64,000 bases of DNA from Microvirga arabica (GTDB taxonomy: Bacteria > Pseudomonadota > Alphaproteobacteria > Rhizobiales > Beijerinckiaceae): assembly GCF_016811235.1 (NCBI RefSeq), contig NZ_JAFBID010000009.1, positions 1 through 64,000 of the forward strand. The letters run 5' to 3'. Below, one piece after another: positions 1-9,458 of the stretch. The translations under genes and the position numbers were made by a program. Each line of letters opens with the position of its first letter. The stretch's first letter is position 1. Below the pieces are notes generated by a model that was not told where the DNA came from, ran no database searches, and saw only the letters and a program-made list of their open reading frames with translations.

Positions 1-786
1 GGCCGGCAGGATGTTGCCGCCGGGCGCGATCTCGATGCCGAAGCGCTCGGGCTTCAGGTCGGCGATCTTCGGCAGCGGGTGCTGGCCGGCCCAGATGATG
101 TTGATGATCTTCTTGCCCGGCTTGTCCTTAAGCGCGTCGAAGATGCGCTGGGCGGAGGCGGTGAAGTCGGTGGCGTTCTGGGGTGCGTACTCCTCGAACA
201 CGACCTTCGCGTTCGGGCGGATCTCCGCGAGCGCGTTTTTCAGGGCCGCGACGCCGTCCTTGCCGAAGGCGTAGTCCTGCGCAAGGGTCGCGATGGACAC
301 CTCACCGCTTGCCGGCACGGCCGCCGCTGCGCCATAGGCATCCTGGGTCGAGTTGCGGGAAGTGCGGAAGATGAAGCGGTTCCACTTCTCGCCGGTGATC
401 GCGTCGGCGACGGCGGGCTCCACGATCAGAACCTTGCCGTTCTCTTCGGCCACGGGAAGCATGGCGAGAGCCGCGGCGGACGAGGTGGTGCCGACGGCGA
501 GGTCGACGTTGTCGTCGTTATAGGCCTGCTCCAGCAGCGTCTTGGCAAGGTCCGCCTTGAGCTGATCGTCCTTGACGATCACGTTGATCTTGCGGCCGTT
601 GATGGCCATGGTGCCCTTCGTCAGGTACTCCAGGCCCATCATGAAGCCGGCCTCGGTCTGCTTGGCATAGGCCTCGAGCGGACCGGTCTTGCCGGCGATC
701 AGAGCAATCTTGATGTCTTGAGCAAAAGCTGAAGATGCAAAGACAATTCCTGCCGCAGCGGCAGCGATTTTAAGTCCCAGGCGCAT
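1..786 (-). CDS. Branched-chain amino acid ABC transporter substrate-binding protein (C-terminus cut by window edge)
   Basis: Periplasmic solute-binding protein of the type I, LivJ-like family (Peripla_BP_6), which captures branched-chain amino acids or a related ligand for an ABC importer. Translating the minus strand from the ATG at 786 gives 262 open codons to the window edge. Residues 1-22 are a signal peptide ending in SSAFA. The mature start DIKIALIAGKTGPLEAYAKQ is typical of the family, and the later GTTSSAAALAMLPVAEE and QDYAFGKDG segments match the ligand cleft and hinge. The last part of the C-terminal lobe is missing. The permease and ATPase genes are not in this window. The true ligand cannot be read from sequence. 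Confidence 0.88.
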   Translation of the reverse strand, partial: MRLGLKIAAAAAGIVFASSAFAQDIKIALIAGKTGPLEAYAKQTEAGFMMGLEYLTKGTMAINGRKINVIVKDDQLKADLAKTLLEQAYNDDNVDLAVGTTSSAAALAMLPVAEENGKVLIVEPAVADAITGEKWNRFIFRTSRNSTQDAYGAAAAVPASGEVSIATLAQDYAFGKDGVAALKNALAEIRPNAKVVFEEYAPQNATDFTASAQRIFDALKDKPGKKIINIIWAGQHPLPKIADLKPERFGIEIAPGGNILPA

Positions 787-894
787 CGGTCTCCCCGTTT
801 TTGTTATCGCGCCATTGATGACTTTGCAGTGCAGCATGTCAAGCGCAGGGCCCGCGCCGTCCCTAGTCAGAAAGGATGATGGAACAGACAGGGC

Positions 895-1839
895 TCACGC
901 TTCCGGCAGCACCGGCTTTTCGATGTCCTTCGCCTCGCGCCCGCGCCGGGCGGCCTCGCGTTCGAGCAGCAGGAGAGCAAGCCCTGCGCCGCAGATCACG
1001 GCAGCTCCCACGAGCGTCCAGAACCCCACCACATCGCCGAAGAACAGATAGCCGAGCACGATCGCCCAGACGATGAGGGTGTACTGATAGGGAGCAACCA
1101 CGGAGGCCGGAGCGATCTTCAGGGACCTGTTCACGCAGACATGCGCCGCCATGGACACGATGCCGAGCAGGAATAGGCCGGCGAGATCGAGGGGGCTTGG
1201 CGTCACCCAGGCGAGCGGCGCCGCGATGAGGCCGAAGATCAGGGCTCCGAGAATCTGGCCGAGCACCAGGGTGGCGTCGTGGGTCTCTCGCAGCTTGCGG
1301 GTCGTGATCATGAGAAGCGAGTAGAACAGGCTTCCCGCCAGCGCGATGAGGGCGGGCAGGGACAGGGTGGCGCTCGACGGGCGCAGGGCGATCAGCACGC
1401 CGACGAAGCCGCAGGCGATGGCGAGCATGCGCGGCTTGTCGATCTTCTCGCCGAGCCAGAACGCCGCGAAGGCCGCCACATAGATCGGTCCTGCCAGGTA
1501 ATAGGTCATCACGTCGGCGAGCGGCAGATAGGTGACCGCCCAGTAGAAGCAGGCAACCTCCAGGGTCGAAAGGGTGATGCGCACCAAATGCAGCCCCGGC
1601 TGCGGTGGGATCTCGAACGGAACCTTCTGCCGGCGCATGAGGGGCAGGAGCACCATGAGGGCCGCGACGCTGCGCAGGAGCAGGACCTGCCCGACGGAAT
1701 AGGTGGCGACGAGCCATTTGCCCATGACATCGTTCATGGCGAACATGAAGACGCCGAGCAGCATCAGGCCGATGCCGACAAGGACGCCTGACCGCACCTT
1801 GTGGGCTGGGGAAGAACCGGGGTGAGACATGGGCCGCAT
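895..1839 (-). CDS. EamA/DMT family transporter
   Basis: Inner-membrane drug/metabolite transporter of about 314 residues, the usual size for two tandem EamA domains with ten membrane helices. Hydrophobic stretches run throughout, starting at GVLVGIGLMLLGVFMF near residue 20 and ending in a cluster of leucines before a charged tail. An early charged motif (MNDVMGKW) and the repeated half-structure support the family. The substrate is unknown; relatives export amino acids or other metabolites. The start could be the ATG at 1839 or the one at 1830. It lies 45 bp after the SMP-30 gene on the same strand. Confidence 0.85.
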   Translation of the reverse strand: MRPMSHPGSSPAHKVRSGVLVGIGLMLLGVFMFAMNDVMGKWLVATYSVGQVLLLRSVAALMVLLPLMRRQKVPFEIPPQPGLHLVRITLSTLEVACFYWAVTYLPLADVMTYYLAGPIYVAAFAAFWLGEKIDKPRMLAIACGFVGVLIALRPSSATLSLPALIALAGSLFYSLLMITTRKLRETHDATLVLGQILGALIFGLIAAPLAWVTPSPLDLAGLFLLGIVSMAAHVCVNRSLKIAPASVVAPYQYTLIVWAIVLGYLFFGDVVGFWTLVGAAVICGAGLALLLLEREAARRGREAKDIEKPVLPEA

Positions 1840-1884
1840 TCATGCGGGAAGCGGCAGCAATTCACAAGCGCGCGGGGGCAACTT

Positions 1885-2799
1885 TCAGAAGGTTTTCGCC
1901 CCGTTCACGGGCAACATGATCGCGTAAAGCGACGTCGTGGCGCAGATGTAGAGACGGTTGCGCTTCGGGCCTCCAAAGACCACGTTGGCGACCGCCTCGG
2001 GTACAAGGATCTTGCCGATGAGCGTGCCGTCGCTCTCGTAGCAGTGCACGCCATCGCCGGCGCTGGTCCAGATCCGCCCCGCCTCATCCAGCCTGAAACC
2101 ATCGAACAGGCCCTGGATGCAGGTGGCGAAGACGCCCCCGCCTGAGAAATTTCCGCCATCGTCCACGTCGAAGACGCGGATGTGCCGGGGACCGTCCTTT
2201 ACATGCGTCGCCCCCGTATCGGCCACATAGAGCCGGCGCTCGTCGGGCGAGAAGGCAATCCCGTTCGGGCGCACGAAGTCACCGGCGACGCTGCGCACAT
2301 CGCCTGAGTGCGGATCGATACGGTAGACGTGGCAGGCGCCGATCTCGCTCTCCGCCTTGTGGCCCTCATAGTCGGAATCGATCCCATAGGCCGGATCCGT
2401 GAACCAGATCGATCCGTCGGATTTCACCACCACATCGTTGGGGCTGTTGAAGCGCTTGCGCTGGTAATGGCTGGCGAGCACCGTGATCGACCCGTCATGC
2501 TCGGTGCGGGTGACACGCCGGTTGCCGTGCTCGCAGGTGACGAGGCGTCCCTGCCGGTCGACCGTGTTGCCGTTCGAATAGCCGGAGGGATGACGGAAGA
2601 CGCTGACGGCTCCCGACGTCTCGTCGAAACGCATCATCCGGTCGTTGGGCACGTCGCTCCAGATCAGGTAGCGGCCGGCCGGAAAGTAAGCCGGTCCCTC
2701 CGCCCAGCGGCATCCCTCCGCCAGCTTCTCAAGTCGCGCCGACCCGATATGCAGACGCTGGAAGCGATCGTCGAGAACGACGGCGATATCCCGGAACAT
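1885..2799 (-). CDS. SMP-30/gluconolactonase/LRE family protein
   Basis: Six-bladed beta-propeller hydrolase of 304 residues, probably a lactonase acting on sugar lactones. The expected metal ligands are visible: Glu34 in WAEGPAYF, Asn121-Asp122 in SPNDVVV, Asn179 in VRPNGIAFS and Asp194 in YVADTG. Blade motifs such as DRQGRLVTCEHGNRRV are typical. There is no signal peptide, so it is probably cytoplasmic. The start is 18 bp from the end of the universal stress protein gene on the same strand, so the two are likely co-transcribed. The substrate is not known. Confidence 0.87.
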   Translation of the reverse strand: MFRDIAVVLDDRFQRLHIGSARLEKLAEGCRWAEGPAYFPAGRYLIWSDVPNDRMMRFDETSGAVSVFRHPSGYSNGNTVDRQGRLVTCEHGNRRVTRTEHDGSITVLASHYQRKRFNSPNDVVVKSDGSIWFTDPAYGIDSDYEGHKAESEIGACHVYRIDPHSGDVRSVAGDFVRPNGIAFSPDERRLYVADTGATHVKDGPRHIRVFDVDDGGNFSGGGVFATCIQGLFDGFRLDEAGRIWTSAGDGVHCYESDGTLIGKILVPEAVANVVFGGPKRNRLYICATTSLYAIMLPVNGAKTF

Positions 2800-2817
2800 G
2801 GCTGGAGCGATATCCCG

Positions 2818-3654
2818 TCAGTGCGCCATTAGGACGGGCATGGTCGTGTTGCCCAGGATATGGCTGGTGGCGCCGCCGAAAAACATCTGCCGCAGGCGGC
2901 TCTGGGTGTAAGCGCCCTTCACCAGCAGGTCGCAGCCAAGGGCGGCTGCCTCCTTCAGGATTGCTTCGCCTGGCCGGTTGGACGGATCGGCCGCTGTGAT
3001 GGCTTCTGCCGGAAGATCATGCATGCGCAGATGACGGGCGAGCTCCGAGCCGGACGGGCCGGGAACGCCCCAGTCGTCGAGTTCGAGAACCACGATCCGC
3101 TTGGCCTTCCGGAGCAACGGCATCGAGTCCAGCACCGCACGGGCTGTTTCCGTGCTCCGGTTCCAGGCGATGACAGCCGTCTCGCCGAAGCTGCGGGTCG
3201 GCACAGGCGGAGCGATCAGGACGGGCCGTCCGGCTTCGAAGAGGGCGGCCTCCGCCGTGGACAGGCGGGTCTGGCCGTTCGATCCATCGGGCCGTCCTAC
3301 GACGATGATGTCGAAGACCCGCCCGTAGGCTCCCAGGAAGGCATCCTCCATCAGCCCATCCTGTCGCCAGCCGGAACTCAGGCCCGTGAGCCCGGCAGCA
3401 GCGCGCGAGATCTGCTTTCCGGTCATGAAGGCCTCGAAGCGCTCGCGGCAGACGCGAGCCATCTCGAGACGGTTCTCGGGAGTGATCGGGGAGGGAACGC
3501 CGATGGCAATGTCCACGGGCAGGACCACCGGGTAATCCGGCGTGATGGCAATACCCTCGATATAGCTGTCGAACAGCTGGGCGAGCTGCACGGCAGCTTC
3601 CAGCTGGGGCTCGATGACGCCGTGGTCTTCGATCGGGACAAGAATGCTTTTCAT
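2818..3654 (-). CDS. Universal stress protein (UspA family, two-domain length)
   Basis: A 278-residue cytoplasmic protein about twice the length of a single Usp domain. The C-terminal half has the family ending LLVKGAYTQSRLRQMFFGG followed by ATSHILGNTTMPVLMAH, which matches the Usp motif just before the last strand. The N-terminus SILVPIEDHGVI is the usual first strand. The N-terminal half is more divergent and lacks a clear ATP-binding loop. Proteins of this type occur in alphaproteobacterial stress responses; the exact role is unknown. The SMP-30 gene follows 18 bp later. Confidence 0.85.
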   Translation of the reverse strand: MKSILVPIEDHGVIEPQLEAAVQLAQLFDSYIEGIAITPDYPVVLPVDIAIGVPSPITPENRLEMARVCRERFEAFMTGKQISRAAAGLTGLSSGWRQDGLMEDAFLGAYGRVFDIIVVGRPDGSNGQTRLSTAEAALFEAGRPVLIAPPVPTRSFGETAVIAWNRSTETARAVLDSMPLLRKAKRIVVLELDDWGVPGPSGSELARHLRMHDLPAEAITAADPSNRPGEAILKEAAALGCDLLVKGAYTQSRLRQMFFGGATSHILGNTTMPVLMAH

Positions 3655-3713
3655 AAGGATTATTGTCGCGCTTTAACCCACTGTCGACAAGAGGGCTCTT
3701 CAGGTCTCTCCTC

Positions 3714-4502
3714 TCAGACCTTCGGCGACCAGATATAGGGTGTCGTGGTGCTGAGGCGCTGGAACCCCCGCCGTTCGAGGATCGGCAGGCTCATCGGGCT
3801 GCAATCCACCGTCAGCCACTTGCAGCCCTGCTGTCGCGCCGCATGAGCCCGTATGGCGACCAGCGCCGAATAGACGCCTTTGCCGCGCCATTCCTTCAAG
3901 GTCGAGCCACCCCAGAGGCTTCCAAACATGTCTCCTGTCTTGTGACGGACCCAGCCGACGCTGACAGGCTGGTCTCCCGCAAAGGCCGCATAGATCCTGA
4001 TCGCGTCAGGATCCGACTGCTTCTCCTTCGCAATCGAGGCAACCAGCCACTCCGAGTGCCGTAGATTTCCGTAAACGGCGGTGTTCACCACCCCGATGGC
4101 TTCCAGGGCGCCGGGGTTCTTCAGTTCTTCGATCCTGATGCCATCCCCAAGATCGGCATCGGCAAAGTTCTGGCTGGCATCCAGGGCCACGAGGGTCTCG
4201 GGTTCTTGAGCCTCGAAGCCTGCGGCGCGCAGTTTTTCGGGCAGGCTCGCCGGCTGGTCATGGCTGAAATGCTTCCACTCGAAAGCATACCCAAGGGCGC
4301 CGAAAAAGCCGATCTGGCGGGCGATCTCCCGGTCGGCATCCGCTTCGGTGAGCTGGGCGCGTGTGACAGCGTTGTCGTTGGGATCGGGGCTTGCACCGAC
4401 GAGACGCACGATAGGCCCGACGCGCTCGACGCGATAACCGGGCGCGGGAGCCACAAGCGAGCCACGGACCTCGGTATCATAAAGAGTGAGAAGATTCATC
4501 AT
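3714..4502 (-). CDS. GNAT family N-acetyltransferase
   Basis: Acetyltransferase of about 262 residues. The GNAT acetyl-CoA loop appears as EWRGKGVYSALVAIRAHAAR (the usual R/Q-x-x-G-x-G/A), followed by a strand and the ERRGFQRL motif that closes the fold near the C-terminus. The N-terminal half is an extension specific to this subfamily. The frame is open up to a GTG at 4517, but the ATG codons at 4502 and 4499 begin the recognisable protein (MMNLLTLYD). The substrate is unknown. The ppk2-like gene lies just upstream on the same strand. Confidence 0.82.
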   Translation of the reverse strand: MMNLLTLYDTEVRGSLVAPAPGYRVERVGPIVRLVGASPDPNDNAVTRAQLTEADADREIARQIGFFGALGYAFEWKHFSHDQPASLPEKLRAAGFEAQEPETLVALDASQNFADADLGDGIRIEELKNPGALEAIGVVNTAVYGNLRHSEWLVASIAKEKQSDPDAIRIYAAFAGDQPVSVGWVRHKTGDMFGSLWGGSTLKEWRGKGVYSALVAIRAHAARQQGCKWLTVDCSPMSLPILERRGFQRLSTTTPYIWSPKV

Positions 4503-4547
4503 CGGTCCAGGAAGCACGGGAATGGATGCGCTTCACTATATCGGAGC

Positions 4548-5378
4548 TCAGACGACGGAGAAGTCACCAGGATTCCAGGAAACCTGCGGGTATTGCGGGT
4601 TCATCTCCTCGAGCGTCGCTTTGACGATGCTCGCGATGGCGGCGTTGCGGACCCATTTGCGGTCGGCCGGAATGACGTGCCAGAGCGCCCATGGGGTCGA
4701 GCAGCGATGGAGCATCGTCTCGTAAGCCTGCTGGTAATCGTCCCAGTGCTCCCTGTCGTCCAGATCGCCGGGGTTGAACTTCCAGTTCTTGGTGGGATCG
4801 TCGAGGCGGGCCTGCAGGCGCTCCTTCTGCTCATCCTTCGAGATGTGGAGCATGAACTTGAGGATCGTGGTGCCGTTCTCGACCAGCATCTTCTCGAAGG
4901 CATTGATCTGCTCGTAGCGCTGCTCGATCACCGGCTCGGGCGCGAATTTCCTGACCCTCCCGATCAAAACATCCTCATAATGCGAGCGGTTGAAGATGCC
5001 GATCGTCCCGCGTCGGGGGCAGACAGCGTGAACGCGCCAAAGGTAATCATGCTCCAGCTCGAGCTTCGTGGGCGGACCGAAGGCATGGACCGCGACCCCG
5101 AGAGGTCCCGTCGCATTGAAGACGCTGCGGATCGTGCCGTCCTTGCCCGAGGTGTCGGTGCCCTGGAGGATCACGAGAAGGGACCGCGCACCCTCGGCAT
5201 AGAGCCGGTCCTGCAAGGTATCGATCTCCTTGGCGAGAGATGCCGTGTTCGCCTTGGTCTCCTGTTCGTCGCCGAAGAGGGACTTGTCGCGCGGATCGCG
5301 ATCCCGAAGGCGAGCCTTTTCGCCGGGGCTGACCCGCAGCTTCTCGATCAAGGTCTTGGCCAGATCCGTCATCGTCAT
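4548..5378 (-). CDS. Polyphosphate kinase 2 family protein (class III-like)
   Basis: PPK2 enzymes transfer phosphate from polyphosphate to nucleotides. At 276 residues this is a single-domain member. It has the Walker A loop GTDTSGKDG at residues 73-81, the lid/substrate motif NRSHYEDVLIGRV near 130-142, and HDYLWRVHAVCPRRG between them. The HD-LWR and NRSHYEDVL signatures resemble class III members, which can phosphorylate AMP as well as ADP; that class call is an inference. A polyphosphate partner gene (ppk1, ppx) is not in the window. It is divergent from the glutathione transferase gene. Confidence 0.9.
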   Translation of the reverse strand: MTMTDLAKTLIEKLRVSPGEKARLRDRDPRDKSLFGDEQETKANTASLAKEIDTLQDRLYAEGARSLLVILQGTDTSGKDGTIRSVFNATGPLGVAVHAFGPPTKLELEHDYLWRVHAVCPRRGTIGIFNRSHYEDVLIGRVRKFAPEPVIEQRYEQINAFEKMLVENGTTILKFMLHISKDEQKERLQARLDDPTKNWKFNPGDLDDREHWDDYQQAYETMLHRCSTPWALWHVIPADRKWVRNAAIASIVKATLEEMNPQYPQVSWNPGDFSVV

Positions 5379-5507
5379 CTCCCGCTCTCTTCAGGACGAT
5401 AGGGCATGAGCGCGTGAAAGGAAGGTTGGGATCGTCGGCAGGATGCCTTTACGGCCTTCGCGGCGCCATCTACCAAGAGAATGCCAACGACAATTCAGGG
5501 GCTCACG

Positions 5508-6143
5508 ATGCTCGCTCTCTACTACTATCCCGGCAATGCCAGCCTTCTGCCGCACATGATGCTGCGCGAGATCGGAGCCGAGTTCGAGCTGCGCCTCGTG
5601 GACCGGGGGCAGAATGCTCAGAAGAGCGCCGAATACCTGAAGCTCAATCCCAGTGGGCGCATTCCGGTTCTGGTCGATGGCGATCTCGTGCTGTTCGAGA
5701 CGGCCGCAATCGCCCTTCACCTGGCCGACAAGTTCCCGCAGGCCGGCCTTGCGCCTGCGCTCGGCACGAGCGAGCGGGCCGAGTTTTACAAGTGGATGAT
5801 CCACCTGACCAACACCCCGCAGGCGGAATACCGCGCCTGGTTCTATCCGCATGAGCATGTGAGTGACGAGGCGGCCGCACCGGCGGTGAAGCAGGCCTCC
5901 AGCGAGCGCCTCAACCGCATGTTCGACGTGATCTCCGAGCAACTCGGCGACAGGACATGGCTCCTCGGGGACCGGTTCTCCGCCGCCGATCTCTTCCTGT
6001 TCATGCTGATCCGCTGGGGTCGTGGCATGCCGCGCCCGCCGCGGAGCCTGCCGAACCTGAACGCCCTGGCCGAGCGGGTACTGGCCCGCCCTGCGGTGCA
6101 GCAGGCTATAGATGCCGAGGGGCTCAAGGCTCCGATCTTCTAA
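5508..6143 (+). CDS. Glutathione S-transferase family protein
   Basis: Soluble two-domain GST of 211 residues. The N-terminal thioredoxin-like half carries LKLNPSGRIPVLVDGD with the cis-proline, then LFETAAIALHLADKFP with the Glu/Thr glutathione-binding turn. The C-terminal helical half contains WLLGDRFSAADLFLFML, the conserved N-capping box. The ATG at 5508 is preferred over one at 5481 because AGGGG lies about 8 bases before it and the protein then starts at the first beta strand (MLALYYYPG). It is divergent from the PPK2 gene. The substrate cannot be deduced. Confidence 0.92.
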   Translation: MLALYYYPGNASLLPHMMLREIGAEFELRLVDRGQNAQKSAEYLKLNPSGRIPVLVDGDLVLFETAAIALHLADKFPQAGLAPALGTSERAEFYKWMIHLTNTPQAEYRAWFYPHEHVSDEAAAPAVKQASSERLNRMFDVISEQLGDRTWLLGDRFSAADLFLFMLIRWGRGMPRPPRSLPNLNALAERVLARPAVQQAIDAEGLKAPIF

Positions 6144-6146
6144 GCG

Positions 6147-7724
6147 TTAGTTCTTGCGCGACGTACGTTTCGACGGTTTTTGCTTTGGCAGGACCTGATC
6201 GACCGTTCCGATATCCGCCCAAGGATCCTTCTTGAGCGATAGGAGGCGTTTGCCCAGGTTGTCGACCGTGAAGCCGTTGGGCCTGAGATCGGGTGAAAGC
6301 TCCTCCCAAGCCACCGGTGTCGCCACAGGTGCACCGGGCCGGGAGCGGGTGGAATAGGGCGCGACAGCCGAGGCCTCGCGGTTGTTGCGCAGATAGTCGA
6401 TGAAGATGCGGCCCTCGCGCTCCTGCTTGACGGATGTAGTGGTGTAGCGATCCGGCTCGTCGGCCGCCATCGCCTCCGCAATCCCGCGCGAGAAGGCGAG
6501 GGCCTCTTTCCAGGGAGCCTTTGGCTTCAGAGGCACGACCACGTGCAGGCCTTTGCCACCGGTGGTCTTGACGAAGCTTTCCAGACCAAGAGCTTTCAGA
6601 CGCTCGCGCACCGCAAGAGCGCCCTCGATCACGCGCGGCCAGTCCACGCCTTCTCCCGGATCAAGGTCGAAGATGAGACGGTCCGGGCGTTCGAGATCGG
6701 CAAGCGTCGCGCCCCAGACATGCATCTCCAGCACACCCGACTGCACGAGGGCGATCACGCCCTGGATGTCGGTGACCGTCAAAGCCTCCTGCGTGCCGCT
6801 GTTGTCCGGAATTGTGGTGCGATGAATGAAATCGCTCATGCCGGCCCAGGAATGGCGCTGGACGAAGCACTTCTTCTGCGTGCCTCCCGGGCAGCGGATG
6901 AGCGTGAGAGGACGGCTGGCGAGATGCGGCAGCAGCCACTCGCCGATGTCGAGATAAAACTCAGCCAGTTCCTGCTTCGTGAGCCCCTGATCCTCCCACA
7001 GCACGCGGTCAGGATGGGTGAGAGGCACGCCGGCCACTTGGATGCTGCCGGCCTTCGCCTCCTTGGCGCTTGAGGCTCGCTTCGCAGGCTTTGGTGCTTT
7101 CGCCGGTGATGGCTTCTTCGCGGCAGCATGCCGTTTTGCGGGACTCTTAGCCACGCGCCTTGGTGCGATCTCCTCGAGCGAGCGTCCGCTTTTCACCGAG
7201 AGCGGCGCCTCTTCGAGAATATCGAGGTCATCCTCGGTCCTTGCATGCGCATCATCGGCTTTGATCAGCAGCCAGGACGGCTGGCGCTCGCGCGGCCGCT
7301 TCGCCATGCGGACGAGATGCCACGTGCCTTTCAGCTTCTCGCCGTCGAGGCGGAAGGTGAGGTGGCCTTTCTCGTAAGCCTCGTGAGGGTCGCCCTCCGG
7401 TTCCCAGGCCCCCCGATCCCACAACAGGACGGTGCCGCCGCCATACTGGCCGTCGGGGATGGTGCCTTCGAAATCGCCGTATTGCAGCGGATGGTCCTCG
7501 ACCTCGACGGCCAGACGCTTCTCGCCTTTGACCAGGCTGGGTCCCTTGGCCACCGCCCAGCTCTTCAGCACGCCGTCGAGCTCGAGCCGGAAGTCATAGT
7601 GCAGGCGGGAGGCATCGTGCTTCTGCACGACGAAGGAGGCGCCCCGGCGCCGGGAGGCCTTGCCTGCCGGCTCCGAGGTTTTCGTGAAGTCGCGCTTGGC
7701 GCGATAGGCTGCGAGCTTTGCCAT
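6147..7724 (-). CDS. LigD-like protein with phosphoesterase and polymerase domains, no ligase domain
   Basis: Bacterial non-homologous end-joining protein of 525 residues. Residues 30-165 form the 3'-phosphoesterase domain (QKHDASRLHYDFRLELDG; the His and Asp ligands are visible). Residues 175-226 are a Lys/Ala/Pro linker. Residues 230-525 form the primase-like polymerase domain, with the catalytic DLD at 353-355 (IFDLDPGEG) and KTTGGKGLHVVVPL. A full LigD of about 830-890 residues would carry an ATP-dependent ligase domain with a KxDG motif, which is absent. It may work with a separate ligase, or be one of several LigD paralogues. Ku is not in the window. A TTG at 7748 would extend it by 8 residues, but the ATG at 7724 is better. 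Confidence 0.9.
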   Translation of the reverse strand: MAKLAAYRAKRDFTKTSEPAGKASRRRGASFVVQKHDASRLHYDFRLELDGVLKSWAVAKGPSLVKGEKRLAVEVEDHPLQYGDFEGTIPDGQYGGGTVLLWDRGAWEPEGDPHEAYEKGHLTFRLDGEKLKGTWHLVRMAKRPRERQPSWLLIKADDAHARTEDDLDILEEAPLSVKSGRSLEEIAPRRVAKSPAKRHAAAKKPSPAKAPKPAKRASSAKEAKAGSIQVAGVPLTHPDRVLWEDQGLTKQELAEFYLDIGEWLLPHLASRPLTLIRCPGGTQKKCFVQRHSWAGMSDFIHRTTIPDNSGTQEALTVTDIQGVIALVQSGVLEMHVWGATLADLERPDRLIFDLDPGEGVDWPRVIEGALAVRERLKALGLESFVKTTGGKGLHVVVPLKPKAPWKEALAFSRGIAEAMAADEPDRYTTTSVKQEREGRIFIDYLRNNREASAVAPYSTRSRPGAPVATPVAWEELSPDLRPNGFTVDNLGKRLLSLKKDPWADIGTVDQVLPKQKPSKRTSRKN

Positions 7725-7730
7725 GGCGTC

Positions 7731-7777
7731 AGAGCATGATTTGGTCAAGTGGATACCGGTTCACCGCACGATCATGC
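7731..7777. repeat. Short palindromic intergenic repeat, GCATGAT arms
   Basis: Perfect 7-base arms GCATGAT (7734-7740) and ATCATGC (7771-7777) enclose a core containing AAGTGGATACCGGTT. The same layout, with AAGTGGATCCGGTTT in the core, recurs at 50644-50693. It sits in the gap between the LigD-like gene and the end of the opp operon. Similar GAGCATGAT-type palindromes are common between genes in Hyphomicrobiales. Confidence 0.6.
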
Positions 7778-7822
7778 GGCAAACAAAGATCAAATCCGCG
7801 CCATGGTCTCCGGTTCCAACCC

Positions 7823-9457
7823 TCAGGAGGCCAGGGGCTGGACTGCCGTTTCAGCCTTGTCGTCCTTGGTGAGGAAGGCGGCCGCGATCAGGTCGCGGGT
7901 GTATTCCTCGCTCGGCCGGTCGAAGATCTCTTCGGCCGTGCCGCGCTCCACCACCTTACCGCTCTTCATAACCATGATCTCGTCCGAGAGCGCCCGCACC
8001 ACGGCGAGGTCGTGGCTGATGAACACATAGGCGAGGCCATGGGCCTTCTGCAGATTGCGCAGAAGCTCGACGATCTCCTTCTGCACGGAGCGGTCGAGGG
8101 CCGAGGTTGGCTCGTCCAACACCACGAGCTTCGGGTGCAGGATGATGGCGCGGGCAATGGCGATGCGTTGCCGCTGGCCGCCGGAGAACTCGTGCGGGAA
8201 GCGGTTGCGCCATGCCGGGTCGAGCTGCACCTCCTCGAAGGCCTGGGCGGCGCGCCGGTCGCGCTCCTTTCGGGAGATGCTCGGCTCGTGAACGAGGAGG
8301 CCTTCGGTCACGATCTCACCTGCCGTCATGCGTGGGGAGAGGGAGCCGAAGGGATCCTGGAACACGAGCTGCAGGTGGCGCCTCAGCGGCTGCAAGCCAC
8401 TTCGGTCGAGGGGCATGAGGTTGCGATCCTCGAAGCGGACGAGGCCGGAGGCCGGCTGCAGGCGCAGGATGGCGCGCCCCAGCGTCGACTTGCCGGAGCC
8501 GGATTCGCCCACGACGCCTACTGTCTCGCCGGCGCGAACCCTCAGGCTCACGTCGTCAACGGCGCGAAGCACATGGGTGGCCTTGCCGAAGAAGCTCTTC
8601 TCCAGGGTGAAATGCACCGAGATGTTCTGTGCGTCCAGGATCACCGGAGCGTTAGCCGCAACAGGCTCCTTGCGTCCGGTTGGTTCGGCATCGATGAGCA
8701 TCTGGGTATAGGGATGCTTCGGGGCCGCAAAGATGTCGGCCGTGCGACCGCTTTCGACGACCTCGCCGCGCTTCATCACATAGGTGCGATCTGCGAAGCG
8801 GCGCACGACGCCGAGATCGTGCGTGATGAACACGATGGACATGCCGAGCCGCTTCTGCAGATCCGCCAGGAGTTCGAGGATGCGGGCCTGCACCGTCACG
8901 TCGAGGGCCGTGGTCGGCTCGTCGGCGATGAGCACGTCCGGGTTGTTGGCGAGCGCCATGGCGATCATCACGCGCTGGCGCTGACCGCCCGACATCTCGT
9001 GCGGGTAGGCGTCGATGCGCCGGGCCGGATCCGGGATCCGGACGAGCTCCAGCAGCTCGATGGCGCGCTTGCGCGCGTCGGCCTTGCTCAGGCCGCCATG
9101 GGTGGTGAGCGGCAGAGCCAGCTGATCCCCGATCCGGTAGAGCGGATCGAGCGACGTCATCGGCTCCTGGAAGATCATGGTCAGCTTGGAGCCGCGGTAG
9201 TGATTGAGCCTGCCGGGAGAAAGGCCCACCAGCTCCTCGCCGCGGTACTTGACCGAGCCCTCGGCCCAGCCGTTCGAGGCGAGAAGGCCCATGACCGACA
9301 TCATGGTCTGGCTCTTGCCCGATCCGGACTCACCCACGATGGCGACGGTCTCGCCGGCGTTGATGTCGAGATCGATCCCCTTCACCGCATGGAGGATGCC
9401 GTCACCCGTGCGGAAGCGGACGTGGAGGTTGCGAACGGAAAGAACAGGTTCGGCCAT
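7823..9457 (-). CDS. Oligopeptide ABC transporter ATP-binding protein (fused OppD-OppF)
   Basis: Cytoplasmic ATPase of 544 residues with two complete ABC domains in one chain, as in YejF. The first has Walker A GESGSGKS at 42-49, signature MSGGQRQRV at 155-162 and Walker B near 175-181. The second has Walker [10 protein letters not shown] at 317-325 and signature FSGGQRQRI at 424-431. The loop ending each domain (HPYTQMLI) is the peptide-transporter type. The ATG at 9457 begins one base after the permease stop at 9459-9461, so the genes are translationally close. It is the last gene of the opp operon. Confidence 0.95.
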   Translation of the reverse strand: MAEPVLSVRNLHVRFRTGDGILHAVKGIDLDINAGETVAIVGESGSGKSQTMMSVMGLLASNGWAEGSVKYRGEELVGLSPGRLNHYRGSKLTMIFQEPMTSLDPLYRIGDQLALPLTTHGGLSKADARKRAIELLELVRIPDPARRIDAYPHEMSGGQRQRVMIAMALANNPDVLIADEPTTALDVTVQARILELLADLQKRLGMSIVFITHDLGVVRRFADRTYVMKRGEVVESGRTADIFAAPKHPYTQMLIDAEPTGRKEPVAANAPVILDAQNISVHFTLEKSFFGKATHVLRAVDDVSLRVRAGETVGVVGESGSGKSTLGRAILRLQPASGLVRFEDRNLMPLDRSGLQPLRRHLQLVFQDPFGSLSPRMTAGEIVTEGLLVHEPSISRKERDRRAAQAFEEVQLDPAWRNRFPHEFSGGQRQRIAIARAIILHPKLVVLDEPTSALDRSVQKEIVELLRNLQKAHGLAYVFISHDLAVVRALSDEIMVMKSGKVVERGTAEEIFDRPSEEYTRDLIAAAFLTKDDKAETAVQPLAS

Positions 9458-9458
9458 G

